A stretch of 5,099 nucleotides of DNA from NCBI GenBank assembly GCA_023231365.1, contig JALNVO010000209.1, positions 1 to 5,099 of the forward strand, in the 5' to 3' direction. Below, in pieces: positions 1 to 5,099 of this stretch. A program made the position numbers and the translations under genes. This DNA comes from Fibrobacteraceae bacterium. Its GTDB lineage: Bacteria > Fibrobacterota > Fibrobacteria > Fibrobacterales > Fibrobacteraceae. Under the pieces are notes generated by a model, which was given only the letters and a program-made list of their open reading frames with translations, was not told the origin of the DNA and ran no database searches. How positions within the stretch are numbered: the first letter of the stretch is position 1; the number at the start of each line of letters is the position of its first letter.

Positions 1-56
1 CCAAATGACCTTCGGAACTCGTAGATGTTTCCTTCCGCTCCTCCCGGTTTCATGAA

Positions 57-86
57 AGTCTGCCTCGCTCGGGGCGGACTTTTTTT
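57..86 (+). terminator. Rho-independent terminator of an unidentified upstream plus-strand transcript
   Basis: An 8-bp stem (AGTCTGCC at 57-64 with GGCGGACT at 73-80) is followed by a T run at 80-86. One pair is a T-G wobble, and a further wobble plus a C-G pair can extend the stem inward. The wobbles pair only in plus-strand RNA (they become A-C on the other strand) and there is no matching T run on the minus strand, so it acts on plus-strand transcripts. The gene it ends lies mostly or wholly left of the window. Stop codons occur at 6-8, 22-24 and 53-55 in the three plus frames, so any of these could be its end. Confidence 0.85.
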
Positions 87-142
87 ATGGGACTTTCTGG
101 AAATCATCTGCAGCAGAATACCCGAGACTCATAATTATTATA

Positions 143-176
143 CAGAAAAAGCGGCTCATTGACGAACCGCTTTTTT
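143..176 (-). terminator. Terminator of the lipoprotein-pheA-rph operon
   Basis: Read on the minus strand, a 7-bp stem GCGGTTC/GAGCCGC (151-157 with 164-170, one U-G wobble) has a 6-base loop and is followed by UUUUUCUG. An A run on the other flank can lengthen the stem. It begins 17 bases beyond the rph stop codon. On the plus strand the wobble becomes a C-A mismatch, so the hairpin suits minus-strand RNA better, although the T run on the plus side could give weak two-way activity. Confidence 0.85.
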
Positions 177-192
177 GTGTGGAATTTATTTG

Positions 193-915
193 TTATGGAA
201 GCTCGCCATTGATTGCAATTTTTTGGATTTCGCAGATTTCCTTGCAGGCCTTTTCGCCAAGGCCGATGAGTGTGTCTAGTGTTTTGCGGTCAAAGTCGGA
301 GTGTTCGCCCGTGCCTTGGATTTCGATGAATGATTCTGCATCGCGCATTACGATGTTCATATCGACGTCGGCAGCGGAATCTTCGACGTAGCAGAGGTCG
401 AGTAGAGGTTCGCCGTGGACGACTCCAACGGAGATGGCGGTTACAAAATGCTTGAGAATTTGTGTGGAAACGCCGATTTTCGGTTTGATTCTCCGGAGTG
501 CAATGGCGAGGGCGACAAAGCCGCCGATGATACTTGCAGTGCGCGTCCCCCCGTCTGCTTGGATGACATCGCAATCGATGACGATGGCGTGCTCGCCGAG
601 GAGGTCTAGGTTTGCGGCTCCGCGGAGGGAACGACCGACGAGACGCTGAATTTCTTGTGTGCGGCCTGACGCACCTTTGCGTTCTCGGTCGACTCGCTTT
701 TCTGTGCTTTGCGGAAGGAGAGCGTATTCGGCAGTGATCCAGCCGCGACCCTTGCCGGCGAGCCAGGCAGGGACTTCTGGGAGAAGTGTTGCGTTGCAGA
801 TGACGCGAGTGTTGCCCATTTCGATGAGTACGGATCCGTCCGCGGAGGATATGAATCCTGTGGTGAGCTTTACTTTTCGCGTTTCGTCGAATTTTCGTGA
901 ATCGATGCGTATCAT
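193..915 (-). CDS. rph: Ribonuclease PH (tRNA nucleotidyltransferase)
   Basis: RNase PH is a phosphate-dependent 3'-5' exoribonuclease that trims the 3' end of tRNA precursors, releasing nucleoside diphosphates; it acts in the cytoplasm as a hexameric ring. The 240 residues match the usual family length. Family motifs are clear: GWITAEYALLP at 58-68, GRTQEIQRLVGRSLR at 84-98, DCDVIQADGGTRTAS at 114-128 with the phosphate-binding GTR at 123-125, and DLCYVEDSAADVDMN at 173-187. Within the last motif, D179 and D185 correspond to the two conserved catalytic-region aspartates. The protein is a single RNase PH domain with no fusion. The start is fixed by the MIRIDSRK opening, which is typical of the family, and by a GAGG ribosome-binding site inside the end of pheA. 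It is the last gene of the operon, one base after the pheA stop. Identification is by motif recall and is very secure. Confidence 0.98.
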   Translation of the reverse strand: MIRIDSRKFDETRKVKLTTGFISSADGSVLIEMGNTRVICNATLLPEVPAWLAGKGRGWITAEYALLPQSTEKRVDRERKGASGRTQEIQRLVGRSLRGAANLDLLGEHAIVIDCDVIQADGGTRTASIIGGFVALAIALRRIKPKIGVSTQILKHFVTAISVGVVHGEPLLDLCYVEDSAADVDMNIVMRDAESFIEIQGTGEHSDFDRKTLDTLIGLGEKACKEICEIQKIAINGELP

Positions 916-916
916 T

Positions 917-1783
917 TTAATCCTCGTATTTTAAGCGTTCTGTTTTACCAACGGCAAAGGAACCTAGCCGATAGATGAATGTCGTGTAGCGGGTGAGTTC
1001 CTCGAGGGCTTCGATGACTTTTGGACTTTCGGGGCTGCCGATAAAGGAGATGTGGAAAATGTATCCCCACGGTTTGTCCGGGTGCGGTCTGCTTTCGATC
1101 CTCGTCAAATTGATTTCTCGTTTGGCGAAAGCTCCTAGCGCTCCATAGAGCGATCCTGCTTGGCCGTCGTTGGCGAGTTCGAAAAGTATCGCGCTCTTGA
1201 TTTCCGCGTTGTATGGAATTCCGACGGGATTTTTTTGAATGCCGTAGAAGCGCGTGAAATTGACTCCTTTGATGTTTTCGAGGTTTGTCTTGAGAATGGA
1301 GAGTCCGTAGAGTTTTGCCGCGTATGTGCTCGCGATCGCTCCATCGGTGATGTTATCCCGCTTAGAGACTTCTTCGGCGCTGCCAGCCGTGTCATAGAAG
1401 GCGACTTTTTCGATGCCGGGGTGTGCAGAGAAAAAATTGCTGCATTGGGCGAGCCCTTGCGGGTGGCTCAGTACTCTTTTGAGTGAATGTATCGAGGCTC
1501 CGTTGTTTCCACATAGGCAATGCTCTATCTGGAGAAGCACTTCGGAGATAATTGGATGGCGCCATTTGTAAAGAAGGTCGTAGTTTTCGTAAATGGAGCC
1601 GGCTGTCGAGTTCTCGATGGGGATTGCGCCGCCGTCCACGGAAAGTGTTTCAATACCTTGGTAGATTTCTTCGAACGTATTCATCGGGACGACTTCGATG
1701 TCTTCGCCGAAGAGGTAATAGGCTGCGCTTTCGCTATAAGCTCCGCGGCATCCTTGGAATGCAATTCTTTTTTTCTTTTTCAT
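917..1783 (-). CDS. pheA: Prephenate dehydratase, monofunctional, with ACT domain
   Basis: Converts prephenate to phenylpyruvate, the committed step of phenylalanine synthesis, in the cytoplasm. The 288 residues hold a catalytic domain and a C-terminal ACT domain, with no chorismate mutase domain, so mutase activity must come from another gene. Visible motifs are FQGCRGAYSESAA (9-21, the usual GPxGTFSExAA region), PIENSTAGSI (55-64), SHPQGLAQC (106-114), DTAGSA (131-136) and the catalytic TRF at 177-179. The ACT region (about 196-272) carries GALG (214-217) and ESRPHPDKPWGY (230-241), matching the GALV and ESRP motifs that bind phenylalanine in related enzymes, so feedback inhibition by phenylalanine is likely. 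Its ATG overlaps the TGA of the upstream lipoprotein gene in an ATGA junction, pointing to coupled translation. A poly-lysine start (MKKKKR) is slightly unusual but leads straight into the first catalytic strand. Confidence 0.97.
   Translation of the reverse strand: MKKKKRIAFQGCRGAYSESAAYYLFGEDIEVVPMNTFEEIYQGIETLSVDGGAIPIENSTAGSIYENYDLLYKWRHPIISEVLLQIEHCLCGNNGASIHSLKRVLSHPQGLAQCSNFFSAHPGIEKVAFYDTAGSAEEVSKRDNITDGAIASTYAAKLYGLSILKTNLENIKGVNFTRFYGIQKNPVGIPYNAEIKSAILFELANDGQAGSLYGALGAFAKREINLTRIESRPHPDKPWGYIFHISFIGSPESPKVIEALEELTRYTTFIYRLGSFAVGKTERLKYED
922..925 (-). promoter_or_regulatory. Ribosome-binding site of rph, inside the pheA 3' end
   Basis: GAGG on the minus strand sits 6 bases before the rph ATG at 915 and overlaps the last codons of pheA. 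It supports this start and suggests that rph translation is coupled to pheA. Confidence 0.7.
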
Positions 1784-2307
1784 TGGAGACGCCTTGCGCC
1801 TTTGTAGCGGGCTTTCCAGTATTCATCGGAAAGTGGAGTGATGATTACTCCGCTGGATGTGCTCGCGTGGGTGAAGTTTCCGTTGGAGAGATAAAGACCG
1901 ACGTGGTCTATGCCCCAGTGTCCCCCGAAGAATACGAGGTCGCCTGTTTGGAGGTTTTCTTGGTCGATGGCTGTTCCGAGCTTGTACATATCGCGGGAAC
2001 TGTGGGGAAGCGAGACCCCAGTCTTTTCTTTATAAATCTGCATAATATAGCCCGAGCAATCCGTGCCGCTCCTAGATGCCTTTCCGTAGCGATAGCGTGT
2101 TCCTAACCAAGGTTTGATGATTTCCATCCAAGCGGCTTCATCTGCATTGTCGGAGGAACTTTCTAGCACTTGATTTGTCGTCTGTTCGGATTTAGTGAGC
2201 TGATAGGAGCCGGAATCCCTATCGTAGCTCGGGCGTATCGGCATCGTGCAAGCTGTGACGACGGATACGAAGGAAAAAAGGAAAAAACGATAAGATGAAA
2301 ACATCAT
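1780..2307 (-). CDS. NlpC/P60 family peptidoglycan hydrolase, lipoprotein
   Basis: Probable cell-wall endopeptidase of the NlpC/P60 (Spr/MepS-like) type, anchored by lipid and facing the periplasm; such enzymes usually cut the D-Glu to diaminopimelate bond or peptide crosslinks. With the start at 2307 it has 175 residues: a hydrophobic signal peptide (RFFLFSFVSVVTAC, 7-20) with lipobox VTAC and lipidated Cys20, a polar linker to about residue 58, then the hydrolase domain. Catalytic residues are Cys84 in GTDCSGY, His135 in GIDHVGLY and probably His147 in FTHAS. Other family motifs are PHSSRDMYKLG (101-111) and GDLVFF (122-127). The reading frame stays open upstream to an ATG at 2520, but those extra 71 residues lie antisense to hemN, look unlike protein, and would bury the signal peptide. 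A second ATG at 2304 is equally possible; a weak GGAA lies just ahead of both. It is the first gene of the operon. The exact substrate is not visible. Confidence 0.92.
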   Translation of the reverse strand: MMFSSYRFFLFSFVSVVTACTMPIRPSYDRDSGSYQLTKSEQTTNQVLESSSDNADEAAWMEIIKPWLGTRYRYGKASRSGTDCSGYIMQIYKEKTGVSLPHSSRDMYKLGTAIDQENLQTGDLVFFGGHWGIDHVGLYLSNGNFTHASTSSGVIITPLSDEYWKARYKGARRLQ

Positions 2308-2313
2308 TTCCAA

Positions 2314-2345
2314 TTTAAAAAAATGAATGCATCTTGCTATATTGA
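2314..2345 (+). promoter_or_regulatory. Candidate hemN promoter, FCB-type
   Basis: TTTA (2314-2317), 20 bases, then TATATTGA (2338-2345). This is an imperfect version of the TTTG/TAnnTTTG promoter known from Bacteroidetes, with the same spacing as the two better copies in this window. The expected transcription start is about 2349-2352, on or next to the hemN ATG at 2350. It lies in the 42-base gap between divergent hemN and the lipoprotein gene, whose own promoter I could not identify. Confidence 0.45.
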
Positions 2346-2349
2346 TAGT

Positions 2350-3708
2350 ATGGACAATGTGATGATTGATACTCTTTTGCATTATAATACGAACGCCCCC
2401 CGTTACACGAGCTATCCGCCGGCGAATCTTTTTAGGCCGGCCAAGGACAAAGTTCAAATTGAAAGAATCTGGCGGGAATCGAATGCGCTTAAGCCGTACA
2501 ACGTAAGCTTTTATTTTCACATTCCTTTTTGTTCCAAGCGCTGCCTCTTTTGCGGATGCACTTCAGAAGTGCTTCCTGTTCCTGAATTCCGCGACCGCTA
2601 TTTTGAGGCTCTCTTTTCTGAGATGGATGAGAAGTTACCGTGGATTTCTGGCGACCGCCCGGTGACCCAAGTCCATTTTGGCGGTGGAACTCCTACGAGT
2701 GTCCCCTTTGATTTTTTGAAGCGCATTCTAGCCAAGTTGCGCGAACGCTTTTCGTTTGCTCCTTTTGCGGAGATAGCCATTGAATGCAACCCATCGAGTA
2801 TTTCGGAGGCGACTCTCCGGGAGCTCGCAGAAATGGGATTTAACCGCGTGAGCTATGGCATTCAGGACTTTGATTTTGACGTACTGAGGAATGTGGGCCG
2901 CGATCCTTCGCTTTTGCCCGTGAAAGAATTGGTCGCGCTTTCCCGCGATTTGCATTTCAAGGGAATTAATTTGGATTTAATCTACGGTCTTCCGTCGCAG
3001 ACGGAAGATGCATTTTATGGGAGTGTGGAAAAGGCGGTCGATGCGGATCCAGATAGAATTGCGCTATTTAGCTATGCCCACGTTCCTTGGCTTAAGGAAA
3101 ACCAAAAAATTTTGGAAAAGCTTCCGATGCCAAGTCCTCGTGAAAAGCTCGGATTTTTCTTGGAAGCTCGTAATCGTTTTAAGGAGGCTGGCCTTATTGA
3201 CGTAGGCATGGACCATTTTGTGAAGCCTTCTGATTCCCTTGCCGGGGCTCTTTCCGAGGGCAAGCTCCATCGGAATTTTCAGGGGTATTGCACTCGCGAA
3301 ACGACTGGAGAGGTGTATGCTTTTGGATCGAGCGGAATTACTCAGCTGGATAACGCTTATTCCCAGAATGTGCATGAAAGTGAAAAATACGCAGAATTGC
3401 AGCTTTCGCATAGATTAACTGAAATCCGCTGCGAAGAACTTTCCCCTTCAGAACGTCTTATCCGGGATGTAATTGAACGCCTGATGTGCAACCGCAGACT
3501 TCAAGTGACAGATGAAGAAAAAAAAGTGCTGGGAGACGGTTGGACGAGATTACTTGCTTTGGAAGAGGATAAGCTTCTTGTAAAGAAATCGGAATCTTAT
3601 GTGGAAACAACGGAACTAGGAACGCTAGTTATCCGTTATCTCGCGATGCAGCTTGATCCGCTAATGCAGAAAAACAAGCGGGAAGGCGTTTTTTCTAAAA
3701 CGATATGA
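2350..3708 (+). CDS. hemN: Oxygen-independent coproporphyrinogen III dehydrogenase (radical SAM)
   Basis: Oxidatively decarboxylates two propionates of coproporphyrinogen III to give protoporphyrinogen IX using S-adenosylmethionine, the oxygen-free route to haem; cytoplasmic. With the start at 2350 it has 452 residues (E. coli HemN has 457). PRYTSYPP lies near the N terminus (about 17-24). The cluster motif CxxxCxxCxC is at Cys61, 65, 68 and 70, followed by GGGTPT (111-116), IECNP (144-148), NRVSYGIQDFD (165-175), NLDLIYGLP (207-215), GMDHF (286-290) and LHRNFQGY (306-313). The fourth cysteine plus the GMDHF and HRNFQGY motifs and full-length C-terminal domain ending in FSKTI mark true HemN, not the haem chaperone HemW. 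An in-frame ATG at 2323 would add nine residues but lies upstream of the likely -10 box; an ATG at 2362 is a further option. No clear ribosome-binding site precedes any of them. Confidence 0.96.
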   Translation: MDNVMIDTLLHYNTNAPRYTSYPPANLFRPAKDKVQIERIWRESNALKPYNVSFYFHIPFCSKRCLFCGCTSEVLPVPEFRDRYFEALFSEMDEKLPWISGDRPVTQVHFGGGTPTSVPFDFLKRILAKLRERFSFAPFAEIAIECNPSSISEATLRELAEMGFNRVSYGIQDFDFDVLRNVGRDPSLLPVKELVALSRDLHFKGINLDLIYGLPSQTEDAFYGSVEKAVDADPDRIALFSYAHVPWLKENQKILEKLPMPSPREKLGFFLEARNRFKEAGLIDVGMDHFVKPSDSLAGALSEGKLHRNFQGYCTRETTGEVYAFGSSGITQLDNAYSQNVHESEKYAELQLSHRLTEIRCEELSPSERLIRDVIERLMCNRRLQVTDEEKKVLGDGWTRLLALEEDKLLVKKSESYVETTELGTLVIRYLAMQLDPLMQKNKREGVFSKTI

Positions 3709-3716
3709 AAAAGTAT

Positions 3717-3748
3717 GTTGCTTTGAGATACTTGTTTTTTTATCTTTG
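3717..3748 (+). promoter_or_regulatory. Candidate promoter of the unknown lipoprotein gene
   Basis: GTTG (3717-3720), 20 bases, then TATCTTTG (3741-3748), an exact match to the TAnnTTTG box known from Bacteroidetes promoters, preceded by a run of T. It starts 9 bases after the hemN stop. A transcription start near 3752 would give a leader of about 27 bases containing the ribosome-binding site. No hairpin terminator separates it from hemN, so readthrough from hemN is also possible. Confidence 0.6.
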
Positions 3749-3763
3749 GAACAATTAATTTGA

Positions 3764-3770
3764 AAGAGGT
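3764..3770 (+). promoter_or_regulatory. Ribosome-binding site of the lipoprotein gene
   Basis: AAGAGGT, close to the consensus AAGGAGGT, ends 9 bases before the ATG at 3780. It confirms that start, together with the in-frame TAA at 3756-3758. It is the only strong Shine-Dalgarno sequence among the three plus-strand genes. Confidence 0.75.
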
Positions 3771-3779
3771 AAAAAATTT

Positions 3780-4625
3780 ATGAAGAAACTTTTGCTCCCT
3801 GTCGTTGCCGCTGCCGTCGTTCTTTCTGTTACGGGCTGCGATAAGAAAGGAACAGTTTCCGGCACGGTTATCGATCCTTTTACAGGCGAATCCGTTTCTA
3901 TGCCCACGGTCTGGATTGATTCTTCCATTTATGGTACCCAGAAGACGGGTTATGACAAGTCCGGCCTTCAGGAAGGCAAGTTCAAGTTTGAACAAGTTCC
4001 TGTTGGAAATTATCTTATCAAGGCCCGCCGTAGCAAATACGTTCTCGGTCAACAGAATTTTGTCACGACGAATGAGAAACCGAATGTGGAAATCACTCTT
4101 TATGAGTATAGCGATCAAGTGGCTCCGGGCCTCTATGTTCCGAATCCAAAGGGTGCCGAGAAAATTTCCAATGATTGGGCGATCTTTTCCACGACTTGTA
4201 AGGAATCTATTGCCGGCTATCGTATCAGCTATGAACAGAATATGAATGCTTCCGCTGTTCCGGACGCAAAGAACAAGAAGAAGGCAAAGAAGGCCGATAT
4301 CAAGGTTAACAATCTTCCGCAGCCGAAAGTTATCGGTGCTGATGTGGATGTCCTTTATTGCAACTCGAGTTCTGTGACAGCAAGTGTGGAAGCAGCTTCT
4401 TATTCGGCAATTTCTGGGCCTGTTTCTTCTCATTCTGATTGCATGGGCTTTGAAAATGATAAATCCGGCATTTTTGCAAGCCCGGAGAAGAAGACTCCTT
4501 TGACTGTTTCTTATAAGGCTGAAGGCCTCTATGAGATAAAGGGTAACCTTCCGAAGGGCCGTCAGATTCTCGTTCTTACGCAGGATGGCAAGGTGCTCCA
4601 GACTTATTACGTAGAAGTCAAGTAA
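3780..4625 (+). CDS. Lipoprotein of unknown function with an N-terminal carboxypeptidase-regulatory-like domain
   Basis: I do not recognise a named family for the whole protein (281 residues). It opens with a textbook lipoprotein signal peptide: KK, a hydrophobic stretch at 4-17, lipobox VTGC and lipidated Cys20. Asp follows at +2, which in E. coli would hold it in the inner membrane, but that rule may not apply here. Residues 24-112 (GTVSGTVIDPFTGESV through VPVGNYLIKARRSKYV to VEITLYEY) resemble a CarboxypepD_reg/transthyretin-like beta-sandwich, common in envelope proteins of the FCB group. A lysine-rich low-complexity linker (KNKKKAKKADIK, 164-175) leads to a second, probably beta-rich part (about 183-281) ending in KVLQTYYVEVK. 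Cys140, 194 and 221 could form a disulfide. It has its own promoter and terminator, so it is probably monocistronic. The role may be structural or adhesive; this is a guess. Confidence 0.9.
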   Translation: MKKLLLPVVAAAVVLSVTGCDKKGTVSGTVIDPFTGESVSMPTVWIDSSIYGTQKTGYDKSGLQEGKFKFEQVPVGNYLIKARRSKYVLGQQNFVTTNEKPNVEITLYEYSDQVAPGLYVPNPKGAEKISNDWAIFSTTCKESIAGYRISYEQNMNASAVPDAKNKKKAKKADIKVNNLPQPKVIGADVDVLYCNSSSVTASVEAASYSAISGPVSSHSDCMGFENDKSGIFASPEKKTPLTVSYKAEGLYEIKGNLPKGRQILVLTQDGKVLQTYYVEVK

Positions 4626-4643
4626 TTTTTGGTTGATTTTCTT

Positions 4644-4677
4644 GCCCGCAAGCCCCTTTTGCTTGCGGGCTTTTTTT
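4644..4677 (+). terminator. Rho-independent terminator of the lipoprotein gene
   Basis: A perfect 10-bp stem GCCCGCAAGC/GCTTGCGGGC (4644-4653 with 4661-4670) and a 7-base loop are followed by seven T at 4671-4677. It starts 18 bases after the stop codon. This is the strongest terminator in the window, and its T run merges with the upstream box of the next promoter. Confidence 0.95.
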
Positions 4678-4706
4678 GTTTTAATAGGCAACCTTTTTTA
4701 TCTTTG
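4675..4706 (+). promoter_or_regulatory. Candidate promoter of the membrane protein gene, FCB-type
   Basis: TTTG (4675-4678), 20 bases, then TATCTTTG (4699-4706): exact matches to both boxes of the Bacteroidetes promoter consensus. The upstream box uses the last T residues of the preceding terminator. Only 5 bases separate the downstream box from the ATG at 4712, so the transcript may begin at or beside the start codon. Confidence 0.62.
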
Positions 4707-4711
4707 AGAAT

Positions 4712-5099
4712 ATGAAAACAAATCAGCAAATGTCAGGGATTTCGCGTAAGAGTGGGCTCATTATCTTTTTTACGCTTTTGGTATTGGGTGTTTCTTTTTT
4801 CATCTTTGATAATACTTCTGTGCCGACAGCAAGAGCGTGGGATATCAAGTGGGGCTATTATGCCATTCTTTTGACATTTATAGCCTTTATTGTCGGTATA
4901 GTGTTGAATGGCAAGGATTTTGTCTGCCGAGTCCGTGAACATTTGCCGTCTGGTAAGAGTTTAATAGCCTTGGTTGCGCTGCTTCTTTTCTTTGTCATTT
5001 TCTCGCTGAATCATATCGAAAATTCGCACCGCGTGCTGAGCGATGAAACCAGTTGGGAATCGATGGGACTCCAGATGCGTTTTGCCCATTCTGGCGGCA
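4712..5099 (+). CDS. Multi-spanning membrane protein, N-terminal part; possible GT-C glycosyltransferase
   Basis: Open to the window edge with 129 complete codons and no stop, so the C-terminal part is missing. The start is the first ATG after an in-frame TAG at 4685-4687; a second ATG at 4730 is possible. Three likely membrane helices lie at residues 15-32, 48-66 and 84-99. Positive charges before helix 1 (SRK) and between helices 2 and 3 (KDFVCRVREHLPSGK) place those parts in the cytoplasm, so the segment after helix 3 should face the periplasm. That segment carries HRVLSDETSWESMGLQMRF (106-124), with an Asp-Glu pair at 111-112. A periplasmic DE pair in the first large loop is typical of GT-C glycosyltransferases (PMT/ArnT type, using lipid-linked sugar donors), although those often have one helix before it instead of three. 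The real membrane protein call is firm; the enzyme class is tentative. Confidence 0.82.
   Translation, partial: MKTNQQMSGISRKSGLIIFFTLLVLGVSFFIFDNTSVPTARAWDIKWGYYAILLTFIAFIVGIVLNGKDFVCRVREHLPSGKSLIALVALLLFFVIFSLNHIENSHRVLSDETSWESMGLQMRFAHSGG

Noticed and set aside
1..50. 3' end of a tRNA or tmRNA at the left edge
   Set aside because: No TTCRA T-loop in the right place and no 3' CCA after an acceptor strand.
137..142. Minus-strand TATAAT just past the operon terminator, as a promoter
   Set aside because: No -35 or TTTG box at a sensible distance and no gene visible downstream; AT-rich spacer is the simpler reading.
1160..1486. Plus-strand open frames opposite pheA and rph (for example 1160-1486, 1552-2106, 659-934)
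   Set aside because: All are shadows of strongly conserved minus-strand genes, with no family motifs or ribosome-binding sites of their own.
2323..2349. Earlier hemN start at 2323
   Set aside because: It precedes the probable -10 box at 2338 and adds nine residues with no counterpart in known HemN; the 2350 start gives cysteine positions nearly identical to E. coli HemN. Not fully excluded.
2308..2520. Upstream extension of the NlpC/P60 gene to an ATG at 2520
   Set aside because: The 71 extra residues are antisense to the conserved start of hemN, do not resemble a domain, and would place the lipoprotein signal peptide inside the protein.
3636..4691. A 351-codon open frame on the minus strand, antisense to the lipoprotein gene
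   Set aside because: It runs through the terminator, the promoter and the end of hemN, has no ribosome-binding site or recognisable domain, and its composition (rich in Arg, Ile, Asn) is what the opposite strand of this gene would give. The plus-strand gene has a signal peptide, ribosome-binding site and terminator.
4797..4808. A third TATCTTTG-like string (TTTTCATCTTTG) inside the last gene
   Set aside because: The box reads CAnnTTTG, not TAnnTTTG, and the bases are explained by codons for a hydrophobic helix end (Phe-Phe-Ile-Phe).

Overview
The window looks like chromosomal core DNA from an anaerobic Gram-negative bacterium of the FCB group, and Fibrobacter or a close relative is my best guess. 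The clues are Bacteroidetes-like promoter boxes (TTTG, 20 bases, TAnnTTTG), two proteins with lipoprotein signal peptides, an oxygen-independent haem enzyme and intermediate base composition. The taxonomic call is inference from style, not from a marker gene. I see no tRNA, rRNA, CRISPR array, insertion sequence, phage gene or attachment site.

Layout. Positions 1-86 hold the end of an unidentified plus-strand transcript, closed by a terminator. From 2307 down to 193 runs a tight minus-strand operon of three genes: an NlpC/P60 cell-wall hydrolase lipoprotein, prephenate dehydratase (pheA) and ribonuclease PH (rph). The first two overlap by four bases and the last two are one base apart. A hairpin at 143-176 ends the operon. 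Divergent from it, hemN (oxygen-independent coproporphyrinogen III dehydrogenase) runs on the plus strand from about 2350 to 3708. Next is a separately promoted gene for a lipoprotein of unknown function (3780-4625), with a strong terminator. The last gene starts at 4712 and is cut by the window edge; it encodes a multi-spanning membrane protein, possibly a GT-C type glycosyltransferase.

How they fit together. The genes do not form one pathway. The minus operon mixes envelope remodelling, phenylalanine synthesis and tRNA 3'-end trimming, and hemN serves haem synthesis without oxygen. The plus-strand genes appear to be separate transcription units, each with its own promoter-like element. The most informative signal is regulatory. 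Three plus-strand starts share a promoter layout with the same 20-base spacing, and two of those promoters lie so close to the ATG that the mRNAs may be leaderless. I did not find a convincing undescribed multi-gene system here.
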